From: Brevundimonas nasdae
Lineage (GTDB): Bacteria > Pseudomonadota > Alphaproteobacteria > Caulobacterales > Caulobacteraceae
Direction: 5' to 3'
Assembly (NCBI RefSeq): GCF_016654005.1
Contig: NZ_JAEPWN010000008.1
Location: forward strand, 152,874 to 216,873
Length of the DNA: 64,000 nucleotides
The notes beneath the pieces were generated by a model, which did no database searches, was not told the DNA's origin, and saw only the letters and a program-made list of their open reading frames with translations. This document shows, one piece after another, positions 27,246 to 36,865 of the stretch (its first letter is position 1; every line of letters starts with the position of its first letter). The position numbers and the translations under genes are program-made.

Positions 27246-27722
27246 TCAGCCTGCCCTGTGTTCGGCGACCTTGGCTTCCAGGGTTTCGGCCAGAACTCGG
27301 CCAGTGGGGTTTTCGTCGGTCTTGATCTGGTCGCGGACGATGGCACGCAGGGCGTCGACATGGGCGTCCAGGATGACGGCGGGGGCTGTCATGCGTCGTG
27401 CCGGATCATCCAGCATCCTGCACAGCGAACCGGCGATGCGCGTGACCAACGGATATTCATAGGTCGAGCCCAGACCCTTCAGGTCGTGCGCGCGGAAATA
27501 CAGCGCCTCGGCAGTTTCGGGAGTGTAGCCCTTTTCGCGGATGTCGGCCTGGGCCTTGTCCAGCTTGGTGATTTCGTCGTTCAGCCACTGGCCGAACTGG
27601 GCCGACATGGCCTTCAACGCCTCTTCCGCCTTGGCGATGGCGTCGGCGTTGATGTTGAACCCGCCGCCGACCTTCATGCGAAGCGTGTTGGGGGGACGGC
27701 TGATATGCGCCGGGTTACTCAT
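27246..27722 (-). CDS. HPt domain phosphotransfer protein
   Basis: A 158-residue helical protein with a histidine phosphotransfer motif: H79 in YFRAHDLKGLGSTY, inside a four-helix bundle pattern. HPt proteins shuttle phosphate between histidine kinases and response regulators; the partners here are not in the window. It is the last gene of a leftward group, after the DUF2336 and NAD kinase genes, 61 bases from the latter. Start chosen at the ATG of MSNPAH; four more codons are possible. Confidence 0.82.
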   Translation of the reverse strand: MSNPAHISRPPNTLRMKVGGGFNINADAIAKAEEALKAMSAQFGQWLNDEITKLDKAQADIREKGYTPETAEALYFRAHDLKGLGSTYEYPLVTRIAGSLCRMLDDPARRMTAPAVILDAHVDALRAIVRDQIKTDENPTGRVLAETLEAKVAEHRAG

Positions 27723-27783
27723 GGCGATCTCCAAAAGCTATCGCCCAAAGCTTAAGCGCGCGCCCTTAAGAAGGCGTGACCGG

Positions 27784-28563
27784 TCAGTTGGTGAACTGCT
27801 CGGCCATGACCCGCTCTTCGAAAGAGCGCCCTGCGTCGAACAGCATGGTCAGGGTGACGTCGCGACGTTCGCGCACCTCCACGGTGGCGACGCGGCGGAC
27901 TTCGAAATTGTCGGCGGTGGCGGAGACAGGGCGCTTACCCGGCTCCAGCACATCGAAACGCACCTTGGCGCCGTGTGACAACAGAGCGCCGCGCCAGCGA
28001 CGCGGCCTGAAGGCGCTGATCGGCGTCATCGCCAGAACGCGGGCGTCCAGCGGAATGATCGGGCCATGCGCCGACAGGTTGTAGGCTGTAGACCCGGCAG
28101 GCGTCGCCACCAGGCAGCCGTCGCACGACAGCTCCTCCAGACGCACCCGGCCATCGACCGAAATCTTCAGCTTGGCGCTCTGGCGCGTCTGACGCAGCAG
28201 CGAAACTTCGTTGATCGCCAGGCCTGTCTGCACTTCGCCGCTTTCAGTCCAGGCGTCCATCTGCAGCGGGTGAATGACCGTGCGCTCGGCGGCGCTGATC
28301 CGCTCCAGCAGATTGTCTTCCTCATAGTCGTTCATCAGAAACCCGACCGAGCCGCGGTTCATGCCATAGACGGGGGTGCGGCGTTTCAGGTTGGCGTGAA
28401 GCGTCTCCAGCATCTGGCCGTCGCCGCCGATGGCGACGATCACATCCGCCTCGGCCTCGGATACGGCGCCATAGCGCGCAATCAGGGTTCGTCGCGACGC
28501 CTGGGCTTCCGGGCGGTCGCTGGCGATGAAGGCCAGGGCAGGGGGTGATTCAAGCTTGGTCAC
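27784..28563 (-). CDS. nadK: NAD kinase
   Basis: A 259-residue NAD kinase with the GGDG motif (residues 46-49), the conserved NE dipeptide ([10 protein letters not shown]) and [18 protein letters not shown]. It phosphorylates NAD+ to NADP+. I prefer the GTG at 28563, which puts the start just before [10 protein letters not shown]; a TTG at 28593, one base after the DUF2336 stop, would add 10 residues. It is cotranscribed with DUF2336 upstream and probably HPt downstream. Confidence 0.93.
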   Translation of the reverse strand: MTKLESPPALAFIASDRPEAQASRRTLIARYGAVSEAEADVIVAIGGDGQMLETLHANLKRRTPVYGMNRGSVGFLMNDYEEDNLLERISAAERTVIHPLQMDAWTESGEVQTGLAINEVSLLRQTRQSAKLKISVDGRVRLEELSCDGCLVATPAGSTAYNLSAHGPIIPLDARVLAMTPISAFRPRRWRGALLSHGAKVRFDVLEPGKRPVSATADNFEVRRVATVEVRERRDVTLTMLFDAGRSFEERVMAEQFTN

Positions 28564-28594
28564 GGGCGGACGTGAACCGACGCGGCGGCTCAAG

Positions 28595-29737
28595 TCAAAC
28601 GTTAGAAGGCGTTTCCATCATTTGGCGAAAGGCGCGCGCCGCCGCCTGAGGGTGCATGGCGCTGGCGCTCCCCCGGGCTTCCGTCGGCAGCCCCCCTGCC
28701 AATTTGCGCACTTCTGTCAGCAGGGAGGCGAAGACGGCCCGATCCACGCCCACGGCGACGCAGGCCAGATAGAGGGCTTCTGCGGTGGGCGCGCGCACGG
28801 CGGCGCGTATGGCCGATATCGGAAAACCGCCCAGGGCGGCCAGGGCTTCCTCAAACAGACTGAGGCGTTCTTCGCGCAGCGCGCGGACCAGCAGGCCGGG
28901 GCGAAGCTGGCCCGATGTTTTCAACTTGTCGACCAGACGGCGCTCCATCTCCGGTCGGTCGTCCTGTTCTGTTCGGCGGCCTTGTGCAGACATGGCGCGC
29001 CAGCCTGCAGCGCCCGCCGTTCTGGATGCGTCGTCGGCGGCCTGCAGTATGGCCGCGTCCAGCAGTTGATCATCAATGCGGAATCGTTCGCCGATGGACT
29101 GGCGCAGGGCCTGGCCGACCCATTGATACAGTTGTTGCGCCTGGGCTTCGCTGAGGCGCGGGTGCCGGGATAGGGGGGCGCGCAAGCCCGCGATGCGGCG
29201 CGATTGATCCACCAGGCGCCCCATCGAGGTATCCGTGATCAGGGCGGTGCGGTTGGACGCCAGCGCCGTCATGGTCACGGCGTCGCCGCGATCTATGATG
29301 GCGTCCGCAACAACACCCGACAGGTAGGGACGGCGGGCGACGGCGATCTGATGCTCCAGGGTCGCCTCAACCAGGACGCGGATCAGGTCTGCGTCCTGCA
29401 ACAGGGGACTGGCGGCGAGGATCGGCGCCGCGATCTCGATCTCGTCCAGCGCGAGCATGTTGATCAGGGCGGGCGGCGCCCAGTCGACCTGCGACAGTCG
29501 TTGGGACAGGATTTTTCTCACATCCCGCTCAGCCTGACGCGCCAGGGTCAGGAAGACTTCACTGAGCACCGGAGCAGCGTCGCTCTCGGGCGGTGAAGCT
29601 TCGCACAGGGCGACGATGGACAGGAGCAGCCGTTGACGGTCGTCAATGTCGCGGCTGCGCGCCAGTTCGACGAGGTCGCGTCCGTCCCGATCGGAGACGG
29701 CCTTTTCGGGCGTCCGCATTTGAACGACAGCAGGCAC
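28595..29737 (-). CDS. DUF2336 protein (second copy)
   Basis: A 380-residue helical protein of the same DUF2336 type as the one at 26016, with the shared order of a HEAT-like N-terminus ([37 protein letters not shown]) and a second segment [32 protein letters not shown], but clearly diverged. It starts with GTG preceded by GGGGGAT. It leads a leftward operon with nadK and the HPt gene. Function unknown. Confidence 0.78.
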   Translation of the reverse strand: MPAVVQMRTPEKAVSDRDGRDLVELARSRDIDDRQRLLLSIVALCEASPPESDAAPVLSEVFLTLARQAERDVRKILSQRLSQVDWAPPALINMLALDEIEIAAPILAASPLLQDADLIRVLVEATLEHQIAVARRPYLSGVVADAIIDRGDAVTMTALASNRTALITDTSMGRLVDQSRRIAGLRAPLSRHPRLSEAQAQQLYQWVGQALRQSIGERFRIDDQLLDAAILQAADDASRTAGAAGWRAMSAQGRRTEQDDRPEMERRLVDKLKTSGQLRPGLLVRALREERLSLFEEALAALGGFPISAIRAAVRAPTAEALYLACVAVGVDRAVFASLLTEVRKLAGGLPTEARGSASAMHPQAAARAFRQMMETPSNV

Positions 29738-29925
29738 GACACATCCCCCGACGGGCTTTGAGGTTCAAACGCTACGGCGGAGGTCATGAAGGGCGGGTTA
29801 ACTACGCGCGTCGGCTGCCGCATGACGTAATGTCAGCCTTGTTCTGCGCGCCTTGACGCCGTCTCCAAGCCGGTGGACGCTGACAAAAAGCCCGACAGAG
29901 GCGCAATCGATGACAAGAGGAAATC

Positions 29926-30690
29926 ATGGCCGACGGCAGCGCTGCATCACTGAAAACCCGCGTGTCGGAGGCCGAATGGCAGACCCGCGTGGAGTTGGCC
30001 GCCCTATACCGTCTGGTGGCGCTGAACGGGTGGGACGACATGATCTTCACCCATATTTCGGCGCGGGTGCCGGGGCCTGAGCATCATTTCCTGATCAACC
30101 CCTACGGCTATTATTTCGAAGAGATCACCGCCTCGTCGCTGGTGAAGGTCGATCTGGAAGGAAACATCGTTCAGGACACGACCAGCTTCATCAATCCGGC
30201 GGGCTTCACCATCCACTCGGCGGTCCATGCGGCGCGTGAGGACGCCAAGTTCGTCGTCCACCTGCACACCGTGAACGGCGTCGGCGTCGCGGCCCAGAAG
30301 CACGGTTTGCTGCCCATCAGCCAGAACGCGTGTTTACTGCAGTATCAGGTTGCTTATCATGGGTACGAGGGGTTGGCCCTGAACCATGACGAACGCGAAC
30401 GTCTGGTCGCCGACCTGGGGGACAAGCCGCTGATGTTGCTGCGTAATCACGGCACCTTAGCGGTCGGGGAAACGGCGGCTCAAGCATGGATCGGCATCTT
30501 CTTCCTGGAGAGGGCCTGCGCGCAGCAGGTCGCGGCGCTGTCAGGCGGGCGCGACCATGTCCTGATCGCACCGGACGAGGCGCAGAACGAAACCAGGGAG
30601 CAGGGTCGGGGGATCGGCTTCATCTCCGGCCTGGCCTGGCCGGGCGCGCTTCGCCAACTGGATCGCAAGTCGCCCGGTTACGACGTCTGA
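29926..30690 (+). CDS. Class II aldolase/adducin family protein
   Basis: A 254-residue class II aldolase-fold protein. Zinc-binding histidines H112 and H114 (VVHLHTVNG) and H175 (LRNHGTLAVG) are present, and the phosphate-binding type motif INPYGYYFEEITASSLVKVD is seen early. Family members include fuculose- and rhamnulose-phosphate aldolases and decarboxylases, but this subgroup (about 255 residues, adducin-head-like) has no firm substrate. It is not linked to the deoxyhexose cluster at 6-14 kb. The following gene overlaps its stop. Confidence 0.85.
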   Translation: MADGSAASLKTRVSEAEWQTRVELAALYRLVALNGWDDMIFTHISARVPGPEHHFLINPYGYYFEEITASSLVKVDLEGNIVQDTTSFINPAGFTIHSAVHAAREDAKFVVHLHTVNGVGVAAQKHGLLPISQNACLLQYQVAYHGYEGLALNHDERERLVADLGDKPLMLLRNHGTLAVGETAAQAWIGIFFLERACAQQVAALSGGRDHVLIAPDEAQNETREQGRGIGFISGLAWPGALRQLDRKSPGYDV

Positions 30691-31454
30691 CGACAGCGGG
30701 GGCCGGGGCGTGCTTCCTGGTCCTGATCCCCTCGATGGCCGCCGCCGGCGCCTGGACCCAGCCGAAAGGCCAAGGACAGGTGATCGTGAAATACGAGGAC
30801 ATGCGCGCCGACGAAGGCTTCGACCCTTCCGGCGACACCTTGCCCCTGCTTGCGCGGCACAGGGACGCGGCGGTGGGGCTGTTTGCAGAATATGGTCTTA
30901 CGGATCGGCTGACGCTGCAGTTGAAGGCTGACTGGCAGAGCGGTGAAGACGCCTTCGTCGATTATGAGGGCCGCGGTCCCGTCGAACTGGGGCTGACATG
31001 GAAGGTCTGGCGGGACGATCACAATGCCGTCAGCCTGTATGCCGGATACGCCGAGGCGGGAGAGGGTCGAAACGCCGGTTACGCGGCGCCGGGCGTCGGC
31101 GGGCGCGACTGGGAGATGCGCGTCTCTGCCGGTCGGTCGTTGAAAGCGGCGGATCGGTTGGGGTTGGACAGCGCCTTCGTGGAGGTCCAGGCGGCGAGGC
31201 GGCTGCGCAGCGATCTGCCTGATGAAACGCGCGCGGACTTCACCGTGGGCGGACGGTTCGGCGGCCATTGGATGGTGATGGGACAGGCGTTTGGCGGTGC
31301 GGCTGACGGCGGCGCGCGCTGGGCTTCGATCGAGGGATCGCTGGTGCGGGACCTGGGTGAATGGAGCGTCCAGGCCGGGTGGCGCGAAACCGTGGCGGGT
31401 CGCGAGACGCCGATTGCACGCGGTTTCACCCTGGCGATCTGGCGGCGTTTTTGA
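30687..31454 (+). CDS. Secreted beta-rich protein with unclear start
   Basis: A frame of about 255 codons. It begins with a hydrophobic stretch that looks like a signal peptide (TTAGAGACFLVLIPSMAAAGA) and continues with alternating strands ending WRETVAGRETPIARGFTLAIWRRF, the aromatic end typical of outer-membrane barrels. No ATG, GTG or TTG lies close upstream of the signal peptide: the nearest ATG is inside it (30735), and the next one up is 30486, deep in the aldolase gene. A CTG at 30687 overlapping the aldolase TGA is my tentative start. Function unknown. Confidence 0.6.
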   Translation: MTTAGAGACFLVLIPSMAAAGAWTQPKGQGQVIVKYEDMRADEGFDPSGDTLPLLARHRDAAVGLFAEYGLTDRLTLQLKADWQSGEDAFVDYEGRGPVELGLTWKVWRDDHNAVSLYAGYAEAGEGRNAGYAAPGVGGRDWEMRVSAGRSLKAADRLGLDSAFVEVQAARRLRSDLPDETRADFTVGGRFGGHWMVMGQAFGGAADGGARWASIEGSLVRDLGEWSVQAGWRETVAGRETPIARGFTLAIWRRF

Positions 31455-31592
31455 CGCGACGGAACTTGCGACGGATTTCTCTCCGATCAACGTTAGACTC
31501 AGAACGTTCGGCGCTTCATTACAGACACTTAATGTTGCGCCTGTTCCCCGAGTCGCTAAGCGTGCGCGGCTTCACCATGTGAGAGACACCGC

Positions 31593-32717
31593 GTGTTTAA
31601 ACGGCACTTTTTCCTGATCGCTGCTGGCGTGTTGCTGGCGCTCATGGTCGTTGCGGCGGTTCTGAAAATTGTATTCGCCCACGACGGTCCGCAAGCAGGG
31701 CCGGGCGCTGGCCGCGGCGGCGCGCGTGGGCAGCAGGTGTCCGAAGCCGTGGTCGGCACGCGCCAGTTCTCTGACCAGATCCGGGTGTTGGGCGTGGCGC
31801 GCGGCGTCAAGTCGGTCAACATCACCTCGCCGACGACCCAGTTGATCACGCGCGTTATGTTCGTTGACGGCCAGCAGGTGTCGGCAGGCGCGCCTCTGGT
31901 GGAACTGCAGGCGCGCGAAGAAGAGGCGACTGTCATCGAGGCGCGGGCGCGGGTCGCCCAGGCGCAGCGGGAATATGACCGCTACAAGAATCTGACCGAC
32001 CGGGGCGTGGCCCCGCGCATCCTGCTGGAGCAGGCAGAGACGGCTTTGGCCACGACCCAGGCGTCCTTGCAGGCGGCGCAGGCCCGTCGTGGCGACCGCG
32101 TGATCCGCGCGCCCTTCGCAGGAACTCTGGGTCTTACGTCTGTGACGCCGGGAACCTTGATCAATCCGGGCGCCGTGATCGCAACCCTGGACGACAGCTC
32201 CAGCATTCGCATCGATTTCCCCCTGCCTGAGCGTTACCTCAGCCGCCTTCAGCCCGGCACGCCGATCACCGCCACCGCCGACGCCTATGGCGAAGAGCCG
32301 TTCCAGGGGCGGATCGAGCTGATCGACACACGGGTCAATGAAACGACGCGCGCCGCCACGGCGCGGGCCATCTTCTCCAATCCCGGCGGCCGCATCCGTC
32401 CGGGCATGATGATGCGCGTCGCGGTGCAACAGGGTCAGCGTCAGGCTGTCGCCGCGCCCGAAGCCGCCATTCAATATGAAGGCGCAGGCGCCTTTGTTTA
32501 TCGCATCGCCTCCGGCCAGAACGGCTCGAACGCCCAGCGGGTCGAGATCACGACTGGCGCGGTCGAGAACGGCTATGTCGAAATCCTGTCGGGCGTCGAG
32601 GCGGGCGAGCGTCTGGTCGGCTCCGGCCTGAACCGCATCCAGCCTGGCGCTCCGATCAGCGTCGCAGGCGCCGCCCAGGGTCAGCAGAGCGCAGCCCAGC
32701 AAGGCGCCCGCAAATGA
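31593..32717 (+). CDS. RND efflux periplasmic adaptor (membrane fusion protein)
   Basis: A 374-residue HlyD/MFP protein: N-terminal membrane anchor (residues 6-30), lipoyl half-motifs around VMFVDGQQVSAGAPLVEL and RVIRAPFAGTLGLTSVTPGTLI, an alpha-hairpin between them, then the barrel and MP domains. It joins the RND pump below to an outer-membrane channel, which is not encoded nearby. GTG start; its stop overlaps the pump ATG (ATGA). Confidence 0.92.
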   Translation: MFKRHFFLIAAGVLLALMVVAAVLKIVFAHDGPQAGPGAGRGGARGQQVSEAVVGTRQFSDQIRVLGVARGVKSVNITSPTTQLITRVMFVDGQQVSAGAPLVELQAREEEATVIEARARVAQAQREYDRYKNLTDRGVAPRILLEQAETALATTQASLQAAQARRGDRVIRAPFAGTLGLTSVTPGTLINPGAVIATLDDSSSIRIDFPLPERYLSRLQPGTPITATADAYGEEPFQGRIELIDTRVNETTRAATARAIFSNPGGRIRPGMMMRVAVQQGQRQAVAAPEAAIQYEGAGAFVYRIASGQNGSNAQRVEITTGAVENGYVEILSGVEAGERLVGSGLNRIQPGAPISVAGAAQGQQSAAQQGARK

Positions 32718-35700
32718 TGCTTTCCGACGTCTCGGTCCGGCGTCCGGTCTTTGCGGCGGTCGCCGCGATCGTACTGTGTGTCATCGGCGCCGCCGCCTTC
32801 TTCTTCCTGCCGGTGCGCGAACTGCCCGACGTGGATCCGCCGATTGTCTCGGTCAACACCACCTATGCCGGCGCTTCGGCCGAGGTCATCGAGAGCCGGA
32901 TCACTGAGCCCATCGAGCAGCAGGTGGCGGGCATTCAGGGGATCGAAAGGATCACCTCCGTCAGTCGTGACGGCCGCTCCAACGTGAACATCGAGTTCTC
33001 GCTGGACCGCAAGATCGACGACGCCGCCAACGACGTGCGCGACCGCGTCAGCCGCGTGGTGGGTCGTCTGCCGGATCAGGCCGACCCGCCCGAGGTGGCC
33101 AAGGCGGATTCCGACAGTCAGCCGATCATGATCGTCTTCCTGCGCTCGACCAGCATGAACCGTCTGCAATTGACGGACTATGCCGACCGTTACCTGGTGG
33201 ACCGCATCGCCACCGTGCCGGGCGTGGCTACGGTCAACATCTATGGCGAGCAGCGCTATGCCATGCGGATATGGCTGGACGCCACGGCGATGGCGGCGCG
33301 CGGACTGACGGTCAATGACGTCGAAACCTCGCTGGCGAGCCAGAACGTCGAACTGCCTGCGGGTTCGCTGGAATCCACGGACAAGGACTACACCGTCCGC
33401 GTGGCCCGAACCTATTCGCGGCCGGAAGACTTCCGCCAATTGCCGATCGGCGTGCGGGGCGCGGCGTCGGTCACCAATGCCGTGGCGACCGGATCAGGCA
33501 GCGGATCATCGGCCATCATTCAGGGGCAGCCGACCTATGTGACGCGCCTGGGCGACATCGCCCGTGTCGAGGAAGCGCCCGCCGAGGCGCGCCGCCTGTT
33601 CCGTGGCAACGGCATGGACCAGATCGGTCTGGCCGTGACCCGTCAGGCCCAGTCGAACGACCTGGCCATCTCTGACGGCGTCAAGAAGATGATCGAGGAG
33701 ATCCGGCCGACCCTGCCGCCCGGCGTGACCATCGAAATCGGATCCGACAACTCGGTCTTCACCTCGCACGCGATTGACGAGGTCTGGATCACCATCGGCA
33801 TTTCGATGGCGCTGGTGGCCCTGGTGAACTTCATCTTCCTGGGCAGTCTGCGGGCGGCGTTGATCCCGTCCATCGTGGCGCCGATCTGCCTGTTGGCGAC
33901 CTTCATCGTCTTGGCCCCGCTGGGCTTCTCTCTGAACCTGCTGACGCTTCTGGCCCTGGTGCTGGCCATCGGCTTGGTGGTGGATGACGCCATCGTGGTG
34001 GTCGAGAACATCCAGCGACGGCTGGATCACGGAGAGCCGCCTCTGGTCGCCGCCGAGCGTGGCGCACGTCAGGTCTTCTTCGCCGTTGTGGCCACGACCA
34101 TCGTGCTGCTGTCGGTGTTCGCGCCTCTGCTGTTCCTACCCGGCTATGTAGGGCGTCTGTTCGTCGAACTGGCCGCCGCCATCGCCGCCGCCGTCGCCTT
34201 CTCCGCCTTCCTGGCCCTGAGCCTGTCGCCGATGCTGGCCTCCAAGATTCTGAAACCGGCCCAGACCGGCGGATGGGTGGCGCGGCGCGTGGATTGGGCG
34301 ATGGAACGGCTCAAGAGCTCTTACGCTCGTTCGCTGGACATGCTGCTGGGGCGTCGTATCGCCGTGGTCGGCGTCGGCGCCGTGATCGCCCTGGTGGCCG
34401 CAGGCGCGCTGGGCATCTTCATGGTCCTCCCCAATGAACTGGTGCCGAACGAGGATCGGGGCCGGGTTCAGGTGCGTGTCGCCGGACCGGAGGGCGCCGG
34501 TTTCGACTACACTCGCAAGATCATGCTGGGGCTGGAGCCGTTGCTGGCCGAATACCGGGCCAATGGCGAGGCGGATTCCTTCCTGATTTCCGCGCCCGGA
34601 TTTGGCGGCGGCAGCTTCAACTCCGGCAACGCCGTGCTGAACCTGGCCGACTGGTCCAAGCGTGACCGCAGCGCCGCCGATATTGCACAAGAGCTGAACG
34701 GCAAGCTGCGCAGTCAGACGGACGCGCAGGTCAACGCCTCGACGCCCGGCGCCTTCCAACGGGGCGGGGGCAACTCCAACTCCATCGAGCTGGTCGCCAC
34801 AGGCAATGACTACCGCCAGATCTACAACTGGCTTCAGCCCATGCTGGCGGCGGCACAGGCCAATCCCGGCTTTTCGCGCCCGCGCCTGAACTACGAGCCG
34901 AACTCTCCACGCCTGCTGGTCGATGTCGATCCGCAGAAGGCGGCGGCGTTGGGCGTGTCGTCCCAGTCCATCGGTCGTGCGCTGGAGACGATGTTCGGTT
35001 CACGCCGCGCCACGACCTACATCAAGGGCGGCAAGGAATATGACGTCATCCTCCAGACCGACCGCGACAACCGGCGCGAGGTCGCGGACCTGGAGGCCCT
35101 GTATGTCGCGACCGGCGGCGGGCAGTTGGTGCCGCTGTCGGCGGTCGTCACCACCAAGACGACGGGCGACACGCCGGATCGGCGCCGTCTGGATCGCCAG
35201 CGGTCGATCTCGCTGCAGGCGGACCTGAACCCCGGAACGACCATCGACGACGCCATCCAGTTCCTGCAGGCCGAGGCCGCCAAACAATCTCAGAGCGGCG
35301 TGACCATTCAGTGGGGCGGCGCGGCGCGCGACCAACAACAGGCGGGCGGCGCGGTCGTTGCGGCCTTCGGACTGGCGCTGTTGCTGGTCTTCCTGGTGCT
35401 GGCGGCCCAGTTCGAAAGCTGGATCACGCCTGCGGTCATCATGCTGACGGTGCCTCTGGCGGCGGCGGGCGGTCTGTTTGGTCTGCTGATGGCCGGGTCC
35501 AGCCTCAACATCTACAGCCAGATCGGTCTGATCATCCTGATCGGGGTCGCGGCCAAGAACGGCATCCTTATCGTGGAGTTCGCCAACCAGCTGCGGGATC
35601 AGGGACGGTCGATCCGCGAGGCGATCATCGAGTCCTCGTCCCTGCGTCTGCGCCCGATCATCATGACCTCCATCGCCACCGCCTTTGGCGCCCTGCCGCT

Positions 35701-35923
35701 GGTGCTGTGGCAGGGGGCGGGCGCAGGCAGCCGTCAGACCATCGGCGTGGTGATCTTCACCGGCGCCATGTTCGCCACGGTGCTGACCCTGTTCGTGGTG
35801 CCGGTGATCTATGGCGTTCTGGCGCGCTTCACCAAGTCGCCCGAGTGGACGGCCCGCAAGATCGAGGAATGGGAAGCCCAGGAACTGGAGCGGGGCGGCG
35901 AGAAGCCTATTCCGGTGGAATAG
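32714..35923 (+). CDS. RND efflux pump, HAE1/AcrB type inner-membrane transporter
   Basis: A 1069-residue RND transporter with 12 membrane helices and two large periplasmic loops. Recognisable parts are the N-terminus MMLSDVSVRRPVFAAVAAIVL, the helix 4 proton-relay motif LVLAIGLVVDDAIVVVENIQRRLD and the C-terminal repeat IGLIILIGVAAKNGILIVEFANQLRD. Exports drugs or other amphiphiles with proton influx. It is in an operon with the adaptor only. The substrate cannot be deduced; the TetR gene at 38752 is not adjacent. Confidence 0.94.
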   Translation: MMLSDVSVRRPVFAAVAAIVLCVIGAAAFFFLPVRELPDVDPPIVSVNTTYAGASAEVIESRITEPIEQQVAGIQGIERITSVSRDGRSNVNIEFSLDRKIDDAANDVRDRVSRVVGRLPDQADPPEVAKADSDSQPIMIVFLRSTSMNRLQLTDYADRYLVDRIATVPGVATVNIYGEQRYAMRIWLDATAMAARGLTVNDVETSLASQNVELPAGSLESTDKDYTVRVARTYSRPEDFRQLPIGVRGAASVTNAVATGSGSGSSAIIQGQPTYVTRLGDIARVEEAPAEARRLFRGNGMDQIGLAVTRQAQSNDLAISDGVKKMIEEIRPTLPPGVTIEIGSDNSVFTSHAIDEVWITIGISMALVALVNFIFLGSLRAALIPSIVAPICLLATFIVLAPLGFSLNLLTLLALVLAIGLVVDDAIVVVENIQRRLDHGEPPLVAAERGARQVFFAVVATTIVLLSVFAPLLFLPGYVGRLFVELAAAIAAAVAFSAFLALSLSPMLASKILKPAQTGGWVARRVDWAMERLKSSYARSLDMLLGRRIAVVGVGAVIALVAAGALGIFMVLPNELVPNEDRGRVQVRVAGPEGAGFDYTRKIMLGLEPLLAEYRANGEADSFLISAPGFGGGSFNSGNAVLNLADWSKRDRSAADIAQELNGKLRSQTDAQVNASTPGAFQRGGGNSNSIELVATGNDYRQIYNWLQPMLAAAQANPGFSRPRLNYEPNSPRLLVDVDPQKAAALGVSSQSIGRALETMFGSRRATTYIKGGKEYDVILQTDRDNRREVADLEALYVATGGGQLVPLSAVVTTKTTGDTPDRRRLDRQRSISLQADLNPGTTIDDAIQFLQAEAAKQSQSGVTIQWGGAARDQQQAGGAVVAAFGLALLLVFLVLAAQFESWITPAVIMLTVPLAAAGGLFGLLMAGSSLNIYSQIGLIILIGVAAKNGILIVEFANQLRDQGRSIREAIIESSSLRLRPIIMTSIATAFGALPLVLWQGAGAGSRQTIGVVIFTGAMFATVLTLFVVPVIYGVLARFTKSPEWTARKIEEWEAQELERGGEKPIPVE

Positions 35924-35933
35924 GCTTCGGCCC

Positions 35934-36449
35934 TCAGGAAGCGGGCGCTGGTGCAGGTTCCGCCTGGTAGCCCGTCTCCACCTTCAGGAAGGCGATGACG
36001 TCGCGGCGGTCCTTGTCGTCGGGCAGGCCGGGGAAGGTCATCTTGTTGCCCGGCAGGAAGGTGCGCGGGTTCTGGAGCCAGTGATCCAGCTTTTCGGCGT
36101 CCCAGGTGAAGTCCGCGGTCCGCATGGCGTTGGAGTAGCTGTAGCGGGGACGCTCGCCCGCCTTACGGCCAAAGACGCCGTACAGGTTCGGACCCGCCAT
36201 GTCCGGTCCGCCTTCGCCAATGGTATGGCAGGAGCGGCAGCGGGCGAAGGCGCGGCGGCCATTCTCCAGATCACCTTCGTTGTACGGTGCGGGCAGGGAC
36301 GCCAGCAGCGTCGCCTTTTCCGCATCGGACAGAACGCGGGCCGGTTTGGCCGGCGCGGCGGCGGGCGCAGAGGACGTGTCCGCTCCGCCATTGCCGCAGG
36401 CGGCGAGCATCAGGATCGGGGCGGCGGCAAGCGGGGCGAAGCGGTTCAT
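35934..36449 (-). CDS. Lipoprotein c-type cytochrome
   Basis: A 171-residue protein with lipobox LAAC (lipidated C18), an Ala/Pro spacer, then a class I cytochrome c domain: heme site C71-R-S-C74-H75 and the probable axial M137 in LPGNKMTFPG. It should be anchored at the periplasmic face of a membrane and carry electrons in respiration, similar to cytochrome c2/c552. It is convergent with the RND pump gene, 10 bases apart. Confidence 0.88.
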   Translation of the reverse strand: MNRFAPLAAAPILMLAACGNGGADTSSAPAAAPAKPARVLSDAEKATLLASLPAPYNEGDLENGRRAFARCRSCHTIGEGGPDMAGPNLYGVFGRKAGERPRYSYSNAMRTADFTWDAEKLDHWLQNPRTFLPGNKMTFPGLPDDKDRRDVIAFLKVETGYQAEPAPAPAS

Positions 36450-36598
36450 GGCGGTTCCTGTTTGGCCCCTGATACCGCAATCGTCCAGCGCGGCAATTGG
36501 GCAAGCTGTCCTGCTGGCGCGGGGCGCGCGCGGCTGATAATCACTGTCACTGAATATAGGGCCGCAGGGGTGCGCCGCCCTTCCGTGCGAGCGTAGAT

Positions 36599-36865
36599 TT
36601 GACCGACACCATCAAGCTGAGTCAGGCCCGTCGCGGCGATCGCGGAGTGATCGTCCAGGTCGGCGCCCATTGCCATCACCAGGCCGACGCGGTCGAACTG
36701 GAGCGCCGCCTGCTGGAGCTGGGCTTCGTCGAAGGCGCCCATGTCGAACTGCTGCATGAGGGCCTGTTCGGACGTGACCCCATCGCCATGAAGGTGGACG
36801 ACATGCGGGTTGCCTTGCGTCGCCACGAAGCCGAAAGCCTGATGATCCAGTTGGACGCCGCCTGA
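36599..36865 (+). CDS. feoA: FeoA, ferrous iron transport accessory protein
   Basis: An 88-residue SH3-like FeoA protein (LELGFVEGAHVELLHEGLFGRDPIAMKVDDMRVALRRHEAESL). It is a cytoplasmic partner of FeoB. It begins with TTG and lacks a strong ribosome site. The TGA stop shares one base with the ATG of feoB, so expression is coupled. Confidence 0.9.
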   Translation: MTDTIKLSQARRGDRGVIVQVGAHCHHQADAVELERRLLELGFVEGAHVELLHEGLFGRDPIAMKVDDMRVALRRHEAESLMIQLDAA

